Assembly (NCBI GenBank): GCA_036397455.1
Contig: DASWIX010000079.1
Coordinates: 196,186 to 260,185, forward strand
Source of the DNA: JADFNB01 sp036397455
GTDB lineage: Bacteria > Gemmatimonadota > Gemmatimonadetes > Gemmatimonadales > GWC2-71-9
Length of the DNA: 64,000 nt
Direction: 5' to 3'
How positions within the stretch are numbered: position 1 is the first letter of the stretch; each line of letters begins with the position of its first letter. The notes under the pieces were generated by a model that saw only the letters and a list, made by a program, of their open reading frames with translations, made no database searches and was not told the origin of the DNA. The position numbers were made by a program, and so were the translations under genes. This document shows positions 1-8,690 of this stretch, one piece after another.

Positions 1-295
1 AGATCGCCGCGGCGCCGCCCGCCACGTAGTTGGCGGCGTGCACCGCCGGATCGATATTCGGCGCAATGGCGCCAGCCGACGGCGAGCGACGTTTCACCTC
101 GGCGATCACGGAGACATGCTCCCCGCCGAACGCCGCCGTCCAGGGTGGCGAGATTTCGGCCTGCTCCGCCTGCCGGCGGATGTCACCCAATCGGGCGCGC
201 AACTCGGTGACGCGGCCCTTGGTGGCCGTCAGAATGTCGTGCAGTGACGTGAACGGGGCCTTCTTGCGGTTCGGGGAGTTTTCGGGTATAGTCAC
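1..295 (-). CDS. trpC: Indole-3-glycerol-phosphate synthase, N-terminal part (runs off the left edge)
   Basis: This is the N-terminal 98 codons of TrpC, which closes the indole ring of indole-3-glycerol phosphate in tryptophan synthesis. The frame read leftward from a GTG at 295 contains VIAEVKRRSPSAG, the family's substrate-binding Lys/Ser-Pro-Ser signature, preceded by the usual helical N-terminus (a ...LHDILTATKGRVTEL... type segment). An in-frame TAG lies two codons upstream of the GTG, so the start must be at or after this point. The gene points away from lexA. trpD is on the same strand upstream of it, so the two trp genes are collinear but separated by the oppositely oriented lexA. The C-terminal barrel, including most catalytic residues, is outside the window. 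Confidence 0.88.
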   Translation of the reverse strand, partial: MTIPENSPNRKKAPFTSLHDILTATKGRVTELRARLGDIRRQAEQAEISPPWTAAFGGEHVSVIAEVKRRSPSAGAIAPNIDPAVHAANYVAGGAAAI

Positions 296-337
296 TTCGG
301 CCTATATTCGGTTCTCGACCCAGTTGGGGGCACCGCT
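296..337. promoter_or_regulatory. Short divergent spacer between trpC and lexA
   Basis: Only 42 bp separate the GTG of trpC from the ATG of lexA, so both promoters must sit here or inside the neighbouring genes. A TATATT at 303-308 is a possible -10 element for lexA, but the matching -35 position (about 280-285) is poor. No clear SOS box of the E. coli, Bacillus or alphaproteobacterial type is recognisable, so autoregulation by LexA cannot be shown from the sequence. Confidence 0.3.
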
Positions 338-946
338 ATGCCGCTCACGCGCCGCCAGAAGCAAATACTCGATCACCTCGAAACGTACATCCGGACCAAC
401 GGTTACGCGCCATCGTTCGAGGAAATCGCCGAGCAGTTCTCCTTCAGTTCCCTTGCCACCGTCCACGAGCACCTGACCAACCTGGAGCGGAAGGGCTACA
501 TCCACCGGACCCACAACGAGAGCCGGGCCATCGAGATGGTGCCAATCCCCGGCCAGGCAGGTGCCACCGAGATCCCGTTGCTGGGGCAGGTGGCGGCAGG
601 CGAACCGATCGAAGCGGTGGCCGAGGCGGAGACGATTGCCGTCCCCAACGACCTCCTCCCTCGTCGCGGGTCAAGTTATTGCCTGCGCGTGCGCGGCGAT
701 TCGATGATCGATGAGCACATCGAAGACGGCGATTTCGTCGTGGTCCACAACCGCAACACCGCCGATCAGGGCGAAATGGTGATCGCCCTCGTTCAAGGAA
801 CATCCGCCACCGTCAAGCGGCTGTACCGAGAAGCGGGCGGCTGGATCCGTCTCCAACCGGCCAATGACCGAGTCCAACCCATTCGGGTCCATGAAGACGA
901 CCTCCTGGTACAGGGCGTCGTGGTTGGCGTCATCCGGAAGTACTAG
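338..946 (+). CDS. lexA: LexA SOS-response repressor / autoprotease
   Basis: LexA represses DNA-damage genes and cleaves itself when stimulated by RecA-ssDNA filaments. The 202-residue length is normal. Residues 1-65 form the winged helix-turn-helix (PLTRRQKQILDHLETYI, then the recognition segment near SFSSLATVHEHL). The cleavage site is Ala87-Gly88 (QVAAGEP). Ser122 (GDSMID) and Lys160 (ATVKRL) form the catalytic dyad of the S24 peptidase domain. The start is the ATG at 338, directly before the conserved PLT-RQ N-terminus. The 3' end overlaps the end of the convergent trpD by 17 bp. The gene lies between trpD and trpC on the opposite strand, an unusual position. Confidence 0.96.
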   Translation: MPLTRRQKQILDHLETYIRTNGYAPSFEEIAEQFSFSSLATVHEHLTNLERKGYIHRTHNESRAIEMVPIPGQAGATEIPLLGQVAAGEPIEAVAEAETIAVPNDLLPRRGSSYCLRVRGDSMIDEHIEDGDFVVVHNRNTADQGEMVIALVQGTSATVKRLYREAGGWIRLQPANDRVQPIRVHEDDLLVQGVVVGVIRKY

Positions 947-1997
947 CCGGCCCGCCCGCTGCTCGAACCAGCGCATCCAGCGCCCGGGCCGCACTGCCGT
1001 CGTCGAGGGCAACGCTGGCCTGCCGCAACCCCTCCGGGTACGAATCGGCCAAGCCCGCTACATAGATCGCCGCTCCCGCGTTCAGGACGACCACGGCCTT
1101 CGCGTCCGGATCGGCATCGGGCTCCCGCAGCAGCGCGGAGAGCCGGGAGGCGTTCGCTCCCGGTTCCCCCCCGGCGAGCAGGCGAAGGTCGGCGATTGAA
1201 TGTCCGAACTCCTCCGGGTCAATGGACCAGGTGGTGATCTCGTGCCCCCGGATTTCCCACACGTCCGTCCGGCCCACGGGCGACACCTCGTCCATTCCCG
1301 CCGTCCCATGGACGACCATGGCGTGTTCGGTGCCGAGACGGGCGAGCGCGGTGGCGACGATCGGCGCACGGTCGGGGTCGGCAACCCCAATCACCTGTCG
1401 TCGAACGCCGGCCGGGTTGGCCAGCGGACCGATCAGGTTCATGACCGTGGGGACGCCCAACTCGCCCCGGACCGGGCCAACGAACTTCATGGCGGGATGA
1501 AATGCGGGCGCAAACAGGAACGCCATGCCAGCCCGTGCAATCATCGCCGCCGCCGCACCAGCCTCCACGACGACCTCGATACCAAGCGCCTCGAGCACGT
1601 CCGCCGATCCGCAACGTGATGTGTACGATCGGTTGCCGTGTTTCGCGACGCGGGCGCCCGCCCCGACGGCCACGAACGCGGCCGCGGTCGACACGTTAAA
1701 GGTCGAGACGACACCGCCCCCCGTCCCGCACGTATCGATTACCGGACCGGCCATTGCCGGCAGTTCCACCCGACGCATGACCCGCCGAAGCGCACGGACC
1801 GCGCCCGCCAGTTCCTCGCCGGACTCGCCCTGCACCCTGAGACCCATCAGCAGCCCCGCCGATTGTGCCGCGGTGGCCTCCCCCGTCATCAGGACCCCGA
1901 CGGCCTGCTCCACGAGTGCCTCTCCCAGCCGTTCTCCGGCGGCGAGACGTTGGAGCGCCAGGATGAGTGGAGCGGTTTGAGGGGACGGCGGGGGCAT
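930..1997 (-). CDS. trpD: Anthranilate phosphoribosyltransferase
   Basis: TrpD transfers the phosphoribosyl group of PRPP to anthranilate, the second committed step of tryptophan synthesis. The 355-residue length is typical. CGTGGG (residues 90-95) is the PRPP/Mg loop. KHGNR (119-123) and GSADVLEALG (130-139) are further family signatures, followed by MNLIGPLANP and the DEVSP motif. The start is an ATG about 95 bp from the divergent truA. The stop lies inside the end of lexA. Transcription continuing past the stop would run antisense through lexA to reach trpC, so coupling of trpD and trpC expression may involve lexA antisense RNA; that is inference. Confidence 0.95.
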   Translation of the reverse strand: MPPPSPQTAPLILALQRLAAGERLGEALVEQAVGVLMTGEATAAQSAGLLMGLRVQGESGEELAGAVRALRRVMRRVELPAMAGPVIDTCGTGGGVVSTFNVSTAAAFVAVGAGARVAKHGNRSYTSRCGSADVLEALGIEVVVEAGAAAAMIARAGMAFLFAPAFHPAMKFVGPVRGELGVPTVMNLIGPLANPAGVRRQVIGVADPDRAPIVATALARLGTEHAMVVHGTAGMDEVSPVGRTDVWEIRGHEITTWSIDPEEFGHSIADLRLLAGGEPGANASRLSALLREPDADPDAKAVVVLNAGAAIYVAGLADSYPEGLRQASVALDDGSAARALDALVRAAGGPASTSG

Positions 1998-2093
1998 GGT
2001 CGCGTATCCTACGGACCATCGACGAGGTTGTCAAACTGACGCAACCCCTTGTCTCACTTGCGACTACGTGGTCGTTGTGTATCTTCACCGCGC

Positions 2094-2870
2094 ATGGCGG
2101 AGCACCCTTGGTACGCTGTTTTGCAGTACTGCGGCCGCGACTTCGCCGGCTGGCAGTCGCAGCCCGCCGCGCGCACGGTGCAGGGCGATCTCGAACAGAC
2201 CCTCAGCCGACTCGAAGGACAACGCGTGATGACCCATGCCGCGGGTCGCACGGACGCGGGAGTGCACGCACTCGGCCAGGTGATCTCGTTCTCGACCCGT
2301 CGCGCCTGGGAGGGCCCGGATTTGCGGCGGGCCCTTAACGCCCTCCTGCCCGACGACATTTGGATCGAACGGGTGTCCGCGGCACCGGCGGGATTCCACG
2401 CCCGCAAGAGCGCCATGGCCCGCGTGTATCGCTACGTGGTTGGGTGCGACGACGGCTCGCGATCACCGTTTCGGCATCCGTTCGAATGGGCGCTCGGCAG
2501 GCCACTGGACCCCTCGGCCCTCGCACACGTTGCAGGCCTGCTGACCGGGGAACACGATTTCCGGGCCCTCTCGACGGTTGGGCAGACCAAGCCCCATTAT
2601 CGCTGCCGCGTGGTGCAGGCAAACTGGCAGGCGCGCGCGGACGGCGAAGGATTTATTTTTACCATCGAGGCGGATCGGTTTCTGCACCGGATGGTTCGTT
2701 TTCTGGTCGGACTCAGCATCGATGTTGCACTCGGCCGCCGCGGCCACGACGACGTTACCCGGCTCTTGACGGCCCACACGAACGCCGACGCGAGCCCGCC
2801 GGCACCGCCGGAGGGCCTGTATCTGGTCGCCGTTCGATACCCTCAGTTGGAGGAGGACCACGCGCAATGA
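2094..2870 (+). CDS. truA: tRNA pseudouridine(38-40) synthase
   Basis: TruA isomerises uridines 38-40 in the anticodon arm of tRNAs. The chosen ATG at 2094 gives 258 residues starting MAEHPWYAVLQYCGRDFAGW, the standard TruA N-terminus. An upstream in-frame ATG at 2049 would add 15 unconserved residues. The catalytic aspartate is Asp54 in GRTDAGVHA, and RFLHRMVRFLVG near the C-terminus is the second family motif. The stop overlaps the fsa start as ATGA, so truA is the first gene of a tightly coupled plus-strand run. Nothing unusual is seen in the protein. Confidence 0.94.
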   Translation: MAEHPWYAVLQYCGRDFAGWQSQPAARTVQGDLEQTLSRLEGQRVMTHAAGRTDAGVHALGQVISFSTRRAWEGPDLRRALNALLPDDIWIERVSAAPAGFHARKSAMARVYRYVVGCDDGSRSPFRHPFEWALGRPLDPSALAHVAGLLTGEHDFRALSTVGQTKPHYRCRVVQANWQARADGEGFIFTIEADRFLHRMVRFLVGLSIDVALGRRGHDDVTRLLTAHTNADASPPAPPEGLYLVAVRYPQLEEDHAQ

Positions 2871-3535
2871 AATTCTTCCTGGATACCGCGGAGCTGAGCG
2901 AGATTCGCTGGGCCTCACAAGCCGGCCTGATCGACGGCGTCACCACCAATCCCAGTTTGCTGTCGAAGGTTGCGGGGGACCTCGATCCGCGAGATGTCCT
3001 GAAGGAGATCTGTTCGCTCGTGGAGGGGCCCATCAGCGCCGAGGTCATCACGATCCAGCCGGACGAGATGTACACCGAGGGCAAGGCGCTCGCCAGGATC
3101 GCGGACAACATCGTGGTAAAGATCCCGATGATCGAAGACGGGTTGACCGCGATCCGCCGGCTCAGCGCCGAAGGGATCCCGGTCAACGTCACGTTGTGCT
3201 TCTCCGCCGCGCAGTGTCTGGTGGCCGCCAAGGCCGGCGCGGCGTACGTCTCGCCGTTCCTGGGGCGGCTCGACGATGTGGGCCAGGAGGGCATGGAGGT
3301 CGTCAGCGAGACGCGGGTGATCTTCGACAACTACGATATCGAGACGGAGATCCTCGCCGCGTCGATTCGACATCCGCGCCACATCACCGAAGCCGCGATG
3401 CTCGGCGCCGATGTGGCGACCATGCCGACCAGCGTACTCAAGAAGCTGCTGCTGCATCCCCTCACGGACCGGGGGTTGGATCAATTCCTGAACGATTGGA
3501 GCAAGATCGCGCATCGGCCCAAGGTCGAGGTGTGA
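2867..3535 (+). CDS. fsa: Transaldolase-like fructose-6-phosphate aldolase
   Basis: This is a small (222 residue) class I aldolase of the FSA/TalC group, cleaving or forming fructose 6-phosphate, or acting as a short transaldolase. MKFFLDTAEL opens the barrel and GVTTNPSLLSK is the phosphate-end signature. Lys85 in NIVVKIPM aligns with the Schiff-base lysine of E. coli FsaA. SPFLGRLDD and ATMPTSVLKKLLLHPLTD are also family hallmarks. The ATG overlaps the truA stop (ATGA), with AGGAGG about ten bases upstream. The stop overlaps the GTG of the next gene. FSA and short transaldolase activity cannot be told apart with certainty from sequence. Confidence 0.92.
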   Translation: MKFFLDTAELSEIRWASQAGLIDGVTTNPSLLSKVAGDLDPRDVLKEICSLVEGPISAEVITIQPDEMYTEGKALARIADNIVVKIPMIEDGLTAIRRLSAEGIPVNVTLCFSAAQCLVAAKAGAAYVSPFLGRLDDVGQEGMEVVSETRVIFDNYDIETEILAASIRHPRHITEAAMLGADVATMPTSVLKKLLLHPLTDRGLDQFLNDWSKIAHRPKVEV

Positions 3536-4917
3536 CCGCGGGCCTTGCGCTGACGATGATGGTGGCGGCGTGTGGCGCCGCAGCCCGCGACGCCGCGCCG
3601 CTCGAGCACGCCGCGGCGGTCCAACAGACCCAGAGCGTCACCGCATCGCGCAAGTCGGCGATCGTGACCGCCGCCCAACGCGTGGCGCCGTCGGTCGTGA
3701 GCGTCAATGTGGTCCGCCGCGAGCGTCAGCGCGCCGGCGACCCGTTCAGTCTCTTCTTCGTGCCGCGTGGATACGAGCGGACCGTCCAAGGGCTCGGCTC
3801 CGGCTTCGTGGTCACGCCGGACGGCCTCATCATCACCAATCAGCACGTCGTTGAAGGCGCCGAACAGATCGTCGTGACCACCAGCGACGGCTCCGACTAC
3901 CCCGCCGAACTGCTGGGCGAGGATCCCGTGACCGACGTTGCCGCCCTGCGCATTCAGGCCGACGGGCTCCACCCCGCCCCGTTAGGGAGCAGTACGGACT
4001 TGCTGATCGGCGAGTGGGTCGTCGCCATCGGCAACCCGTACGGCTATCTCCTCGGCAATACCGAGCCGACCGTCACCGCCGGAGTCGTGAGCGGCATCGG
4101 GCGCAACCTGCTTCCGTCCCCTGATCAGCCCGGGATCTATGTTGGCATGATTCAGACCGATGCGCCGATCAACCCCGGCAACAGCGGCGGCCCGCTGGTG
4201 AACGCGGATGGCGAGGTCATCGGGGTCAACAGCAGCATCTTCTCGAGTTCGGGTGGATCGGTCGGAATCGGCTTCGCCATCCCGATCGAGCGAGCGTTGC
4301 GCGTCGCGCACCAGTTAGCGGATTCGCACGCGGTGCGACGCGCGTGGGTCGGCTTGGCCGTGACCGGCGCCGAGGGAATGCGCCAGTGGAAGGAGCGGGG
4401 TGGACTCGCGGTGATCGGCGTCACGCCGGGGAGCCCGGCGGAATCGGCGGGATTGTCGGCCGGTGACGTGCTCGTGCGCGCGGGCACGCGGCCGCTGCGC
4501 ACGTTCCTCGATTGGGAAGCGGTCAAGCTCGACGCATCACCGGGCGATACGGTCGCGCTCGAAGTCAAGGGTTCGCGCGGCAACCGCGTCGTACGGTTGG
4601 CGGTCGAGAACCTGCCCACCGAGCGTGCCGAGAAGATCGATGTCATGGGGGGGATCCGGCTGATCTCGGTCACGCCGGCGGTCCGCCAGGAGCGCGGCAT
4701 CCAAAGCGAGAAGGGTGCGTTGGTCTACGAGTTGAGTGAGCGTACCCAGCGGATCACGGGGCTTCGACCCGGGGACGTCATTCGCCAGATCAACCGGAGC
4801 GTCATCGAGGCCGCGGACGACGTCGATCCCGCGTTCGAGACGGCGCGTGGGCGCGGGGTGCGCGTCTTCGTCGAACGCGGAGGTCGTATCAGCTACGTCG
4901 AGTTCTACATTCGATGA
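3532..4917 (+). CDS. HtrA/DegP-like serine protease lipoprotein with two PDZ domains
   Basis: This is a trypsin-fold protease expected to act in the periplasm on misfolded or regulatory substrates. The GTG at 3532 overlaps the fsa stop and gives 461 residues. It begins with a short hydrophobic signal ending in the lipobox VAAC (Cys14), so a lipid anchor is likely. The catalytic triad is visible as His105 (TNQHVV), Asp135 (VTDVAAL) and Ser218 (PGNSGGP). Two PDZ domains follow, about residues 290-375 and 380-461; the first contains GSPAESAGLSAGDVLV and the second TGLRPGDVIRQINR. Longer readings from upstream would run through fsa in another frame and are rejected. Co-transcription with the purine genes looks like packing rather than shared function. 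Confidence 0.9.
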   Translation: MTAGLALTMMVAACGAAARDAAPLEHAAAVQQTQSVTASRKSAIVTAAQRVAPSVVSVNVVRRERQRAGDPFSLFFVPRGYERTVQGLGSGFVVTPDGLIITNQHVVEGAEQIVVTTSDGSDYPAELLGEDPVTDVAALRIQADGLHPAPLGSSTDLLIGEWVVAIGNPYGYLLGNTEPTVTAGVVSGIGRNLLPSPDQPGIYVGMIQTDAPINPGNSGGPLVNADGEVIGVNSSIFSSSGGSVGIGFAIPIERALRVAHQLADSHAVRRAWVGLAVTGAEGMRQWKERGGLAVIGVTPGSPAESAGLSAGDVLVRAGTRPLRTFLDWEAVKLDASPGDTVALEVKGSRGNRVVRLAVENLPTERAEKIDVMGGIRLISVTPAVRQERGIQSEKGALVYELSERTQRITGLRPGDVIRQINRSVIEAADDVDPAFETARGRGVRVFVERGGRISYVEFYIR

Positions 4918-6353
4918 ACGCGCGCGATCGCTACGAATCCCCGCTGGCGACGCGCTATGCGTCGCCGACCATGCAACGGTTGTGGGGCGGCGCGCATCGC
5001 GCCGGCCTGTGGCGCCGCCTGTGGCTCGCGCTCGCGGAAGAGGAACGCCGGCTCGGCGTCGACATTCCGGAGCAGGCGATCGCCGACATGCGCGCGCATC
5101 TCGACGACGCCGACCTGGCCGCGGTGCGCGACTACGAACACACCCTCCGTCACGATGTGATGGCGCACATCCATCATTTCGGCGATCAGGCGCCGGCCGC
5201 GCGCCCCTACCTGCACCTGGGCGCTACGAGTTGTTTCGTCACGGACAACGCCGACCTGATCGTGCTGCGCGAGGCGTTGCGCTTGATGCTGGGGCGGTTG
5301 ATCGCCCTGCTTCGCGCACTGCGTGACCACGCGCTCGCGTTTCGCCGGCTCCCCACGGTGGCCTACACTCATTTCCAGCCTGCGCAGCTCACGACGGTGG
5401 GCAAACGCGCCGCGCTGTGGTTGCAGGATTTCGCGATCGATGCGGCGTCGCTGGCGAACGTGATCGAGACGCTGCCGTTCCGCGGCTGCAAGGGGACGAC
5501 CGGCACGCAGGCGAGCTTTCTCGACCTTCTCGATGGAAACGAAGACGCGGTGCGTGAACTCGATGCCCGCGTGGCGGCGGCGTTCGGCTTCGCGTCGACC
5601 ATCCCGGTCTCGGGCCAGACATACACGCGCAAGATCGACGCGCGGATCATGGACGGCTGGAGCGGCATCGCCCAGTCCTGCGCCAAGTTCGGGAATGACC
5701 TCCGGCTGCTGCAGCACGAGGGTGAGGTGCTCGAACCGGCGGAGTCCGCGCAGGTGGGGTCGAGCGCCATGCCCTATAAGCGTAATCCCATGCGGGCCGA
5801 ACGGCTCTGCGCCCTGGCGCGGTACGTCATCACGTTGCGGGAGAACTCGGCCCATACCGCGGCCACGCAATGGCTCGAGCGGACGCTCGACGACAGCGCG
5901 AACCGCCGCCTGGTGCTGCCGGACGCGGCCATGGCGGTGGACGCGCTGCTGATCCTCGCCACCAACGTTGCCGCCGGCCTGGAAGTGCGGGAGACGTTGA
6001 TCGGTCACCACGTGGCGCAAGCCATGCCGTTCATGGCGACGGAGCGCTGGCTCATGCTGGGTGTCGTCGCGGGCGGAGACCGCCAGGCGCTGCACGAGGT
6101 GATGCGCCGGCACAGCTGGGCCGCCAAGGACGCCGTGGACGGCGGCGCGGCCAATGATCTGCTCGATCGCCTCGCGGCCGATCCCGCCTTCGCGGCGGTC
6201 GACGTCCGCGCGCTACGCGCCGAGCTGGATCCAGATCGCTACGTCGGCCGTGCCCCCAATCAGGTGGTCGAATACATCGAACACCACCTCGATCCGCTGC
6301 TCGAGCGCCTGACACCTTTCCAGACCACCGACACCACAGGGGTGACCGTCTGA
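4914..6353 (+). CDS. purB: Adenylosuccinate lyase
   Basis: PurB catalyses two fumarate eliminations in purine synthesis, SAICAR to AICAR and adenylosuccinate to AMP. The protein has 479 residues. The family signature SSAMPYKRNP is at 283-292, carrying the catalytic serine of the flexible loop. The N-terminal half has the LHLGATSCFVTDNAD segment, the usual substrate-binding region, and TYTHFQPAQLTTVGKR-type motifs. ATG overlaps the protease stop (ATGA). It is followed after 11 bp by purC, giving two adjacent steps around SAICAR. The sequence belongs to the longer, eukaryote-like PurB branch judging by length and the YASPTMQRLW start. Confidence 0.95.
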   Translation: MNARDRYESPLATRYASPTMQRLWGGAHRAGLWRRLWLALAEEERRLGVDIPEQAIADMRAHLDDADLAAVRDYEHTLRHDVMAHIHHFGDQAPAARPYLHLGATSCFVTDNADLIVLREALRLMLGRLIALLRALRDHALAFRRLPTVAYTHFQPAQLTTVGKRAALWLQDFAIDAASLANVIETLPFRGCKGTTGTQASFLDLLDGNEDAVRELDARVAAAFGFASTIPVSGQTYTRKIDARIMDGWSGIAQSCAKFGNDLRLLQHEGEVLEPAESAQVGSSAMPYKRNPMRAERLCALARYVITLRENSAHTAATQWLERTLDDSANRRLVLPDAAMAVDALLILATNVAAGLEVRETLIGHHVAQAMPFMATERWLMLGVVAGGDRQALHEVMRRHSWAAKDAVDGGAANDLLDRLAADPAFAAVDVRALRAELDPDRYVGRAPNQVVEYIEHHLDPLLERLTPFQTTDTTGVTV

Positions 6354-6364
6354 CTGATAGCCCA

Positions 6365-7276
6365 ATGGTCGCCAGCGACCTCCCGCTGCCACTCGTGCGC
6401 CGTGGTAAAGTCCGCGAGATGTACGCCGTCGACGACGACACGCTGCTGCTCGTCGCCTCGGACCGGGTGAGCGCGTTCGACATCGTGCTGCCCAATCCGA
6501 TTCCGAAAAAGGGCGCGGTCCTGACGCAGATCAGCGCCTACTGGTTCCGCGAACTCGCGGCCGTCGTCCCCAACCACTGTCTCGCGGCCGACGCCGACAC
6601 GATCGTGGCGCGCGTGCCCGAGCTGGTGGCGCATCGTGACGCGCTGGTGGGTCGAGCGATGCTGTGTCGGCGCACCGAACCGCTGCCGGTCGAATGTGTG
6701 GTGCGGGGTTACCTCGCGGGCTCGGCCTGGGGGGAGTATCGCGAGCACGGCACCCTGGCCGGGGAACCGCTGCCGACCGGCCTCAGGGAGAGCAGCCGAC
6801 TGGACCGGCCGATCTTCTCCCCGGCCACCAAGGCGGAGTCAGGTCACGACGAGAACATCACCTTCGCACAGATGACCGAGATCGTCGGCCCCGACACCGC
6901 GACGCGACTGCGCGACACGAGTGTCGCGCTCTACGAGGCCGGGCGGGATCGCGCGGCCGGACACGGCATCATCATCGCCGACACGAAGTTCGAGTTCGGG
7001 CGCCTGGCCGACGGCGCGCTGCTGCTGATCGATGAGCTGCTGACGCCGGATTCCTCCCGGTTCTGGCCCGCGGACCGGTACGAGCCGGGCCGCGGCCAAG
7101 CGAGCTTCGACAAACAGCCCCTGCGCGACTACCTCGCCGGGCAGAAGCGGAGCGGCGCGTGGGACGGTGGATGGGACGTTCCCGCATTACCCGACGAGAT
7201 CGTGCGTGCCACCAGCATTCGCTATCAGGACGCGTTCCTGCGCATCACCGGTGCCCCGCTGCCCGAGGGCGGGTGA
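6365..7276 (+). CDS. purC: Phosphoribosylaminoimidazole-succinocarboxamide synthase
   Basis: PurC joins aspartate to CAIR with ATP, making SAICAR, the substrate of the PurB encoded just upstream. The 303-residue protein has the ATP-binding start RRGKVREMYAVDDD and the ASDRVSAFDIVLPNPIP signature. The second signature is seen as IIADTKFEFG and IDELLTPDSSRFW. Length matches the longer, stand-alone bacterial/fungal PurC type rather than the roughly 240-residue type. The ATG at 6365 comes 11 bp after the purB stop. The stop overlaps the GTG of psd by 4 nt. Confidence 0.95.
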   Translation: MVASDLPLPLVRRGKVREMYAVDDDTLLLVASDRVSAFDIVLPNPIPKKGAVLTQISAYWFRELAAVVPNHCLAADADTIVARVPELVAHRDALVGRAMLCRRTEPLPVECVVRGYLAGSAWGEYREHGTLAGEPLPTGLRESSRLDRPIFSPATKAESGHDENITFAQMTEIVGPDTATRLRDTSVALYEAGRDRAAGHGIIIADTKFEFGRLADGALLLIDELLTPDSSRFWPADRYEPGRGQASFDKQPLRDYLAGQKRSGAWDGGWDVPALPDEIVRATSIRYQDAFLRITGAPLPEGG

Positions 7277-7923
7277 AGGTCGCGCCGGAAGGCATCCCGT
7301 TTATCGCGATCGGGCTGGCCATGCTGTTCGCGCTGGTGGCCGTGGCGCAGGTGGCGGGCGGTGGATGGTGGTACGCCGCGCCGGCGGCCTGGACGCCGGT
7401 AGCAGTCTGGGTACCGCTGTTCTTTCGCAACCCGGCACGCCGCGGACCGCGGGGCGACCGGTTGATCATCGCGCCGGCTGATGGCCTGGTGGTGAGTGTG
7501 GCGACGGTTGACGAGTCCGATTTCATCGGGGGACCCGCCGTGCGGGTCTCGGTGTTCATGAATGTGTTCAACGTGCATGTCAATCGGGCACCGGTCTCCG
7601 GCACCGCGGCATACCGGCAGTACCGGCCGGGAGCGTTCCTGAACGCGTCGCTCGACAAGGCGAGCGAACGGAACGAGCAGATGTCGCTCGGGATCGAAGC
7701 GGGGGGACGCCGCGTGCTGCTGCGCCAGATCGCGGGTCTCATCGCGCGACGCATCGTCACCGACCCGCGCCAGGGGGATCCGGTGAGGCAGGGGGAACGC
7801 GTGGGACTGATTCGGTTCGGCTCGCGTGTGGACACGTTCTTTCCCCCAACCGCCACCGCGCGCGTCACGGTGGGCGAGCGGACGCGTGCCGGGATGACGG
7901 TGATCGCGGAGTGGGCCGAATGA
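7273..7923 (+). CDS. psd: Phosphatidylserine decarboxylase (short, archaeal/PsdD-like type)
   Basis: Psd makes phosphatidylethanolamine from phosphatidylserine at the inner membrane. The GTG at 7273 (GTGA overlap with purC) gives a 216-residue proenzyme with an N-terminal hydrophobic hairpin at about residues 8-50. The body holds NPARRGPRGDRLIIAPADG and FMNVFNVHVNR. The self-cleavage site is Gly183-Ser184 in RFGSRVD, where the serine becomes the pyruvoyl cofactor. The neighbour is pssA, whose product makes its substrate. Earlier in-frame starts would lie inside purC and are rejected. Confidence 0.93.
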   Translation: MKVAPEGIPFIAIGLAMLFALVAVAQVAGGGWWYAAPAAWTPVAVWVPLFFRNPARRGPRGDRLIIAPADGLVVSVATVDESDFIGGPAVRVSVFMNVFNVHVNRAPVSGTAAYRQYRPGAFLNASLDKASERNEQMSLGIEAGGRRVLLRQIAGLIARRIVTDPRQGDPVRQGERVGLIRFGSRVDTFFPPTATARVTVGERTRAGMTVIAEWAE

Positions 7924-8690
7924 CGCGCCGACGCGGGCGCGGCGTGCGGCAGGCCGTGGTGGTCGTTCCCAGCATCTTCACACTGGCGAACCTCTTCTTT
8001 GGCATCTGGTCGATCATCCTGGCATCAAGCGGCGAGTTCTATCGCGCGAGCTGGTACATCGTGATCGCGGGGATTCTGGATACGCTCGACGGCCGCGTCG
8101 CGCGCATGAGCCAGACCGGATCGCGGTTCGGCGCCGAGTTGGACTCGCTCGTCGACATCGTCAGCTTCGGCGTGGCGCCGGCCCTGCTGATCTACTACGT
8201 CATGTTCGCCTCGCAAGGCGGCTTCACCTGGGTGTTCTCCTACGCCTTCGTCGTCTGCGTGGCCCTCCGCCTGGCGCGATACAACGTCGGCGACGTGGGC
8301 CACGATCCGGCCGGGGAGTTTCAGGGGCTGCCGTCACCCGCCGCGGGCATGACCCTGGCGACCTACTTCCCGTTCACTCAGACCGAGTTCTACCAGGGAC
8401 AGTTGACGGCCTTTCCCTGGTTGCAGCTTATCATCTTCCTGATCGTCGCGCTGAGCCTGGCGATGGTATCCGGCGTTCGGTACGCGCGACTCCCGGGGAT
8501 CGGAGTCCGAACGACCCGCGGATGGATCGGGCTGATGGTGATACTCACGGTGATTGCCTTCGGCGTTTGGGAACGCGACATATTCTTCTTCCCGCTTGGT
8601 CTGGCGTACCTGACCTATGGGTTGGGACGGCAGGTGGTCGTAGGGTTCCTGGCGCACGGGGATGTCCCGACATACCCGCAAGGAGAGTAG
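7920..8690 (+). CDS. pssA: CDP-diacylglycerol-serine O-phosphatidyltransferase
   Basis: PssA condenses CDP-diacylglycerol with serine to give phosphatidylserine. The 256-residue integral membrane protein carries the full CDP-alcohol phosphatidyltransferase motif: Asp57-Gly58, Ala61-Arg62, Gly71, Asp75 and Asp79. About six to eight hydrophobic segments follow. The ATG at 7920 overlaps the psd stop; a GTG at 7911 would add three residues. Its product feeds Psd, so this pair forms the phosphatidylethanolamine branch, embedded between purC and purS. The type II membrane-bound fold fits a Bacillus-like PssA rather than the E. coli peripheral enzyme. Confidence 0.94.
   Translation: MTRRRGRGVRQAVVVVPSIFTLANLFFGIWSIILASSGEFYRASWYIVIAGILDTLDGRVARMSQTGSRFGAELDSLVDIVSFGVAPALLIYYVMFASQGGFTWVFSYAFVVCVALRLARYNVGDVGHDPAGEFQGLPSPAAGMTLATYFPFTQTEFYQGQLTAFPWLQLIIFLIVALSLAMVSGVRYARLPGIGVRTTRGWIGLMVILTVIAFGVWERDIFFFPLGLAYLTYGLGRQVVVGFLAHGDVPTYPQGE

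Noticed and set aside
269..337. A LexA-binding box upstream of lexA
   Set aside because: GTTC-like words occur (for example GTTCGGGGAGTTTTC) but none fits a known SOS-box consensus well enough.
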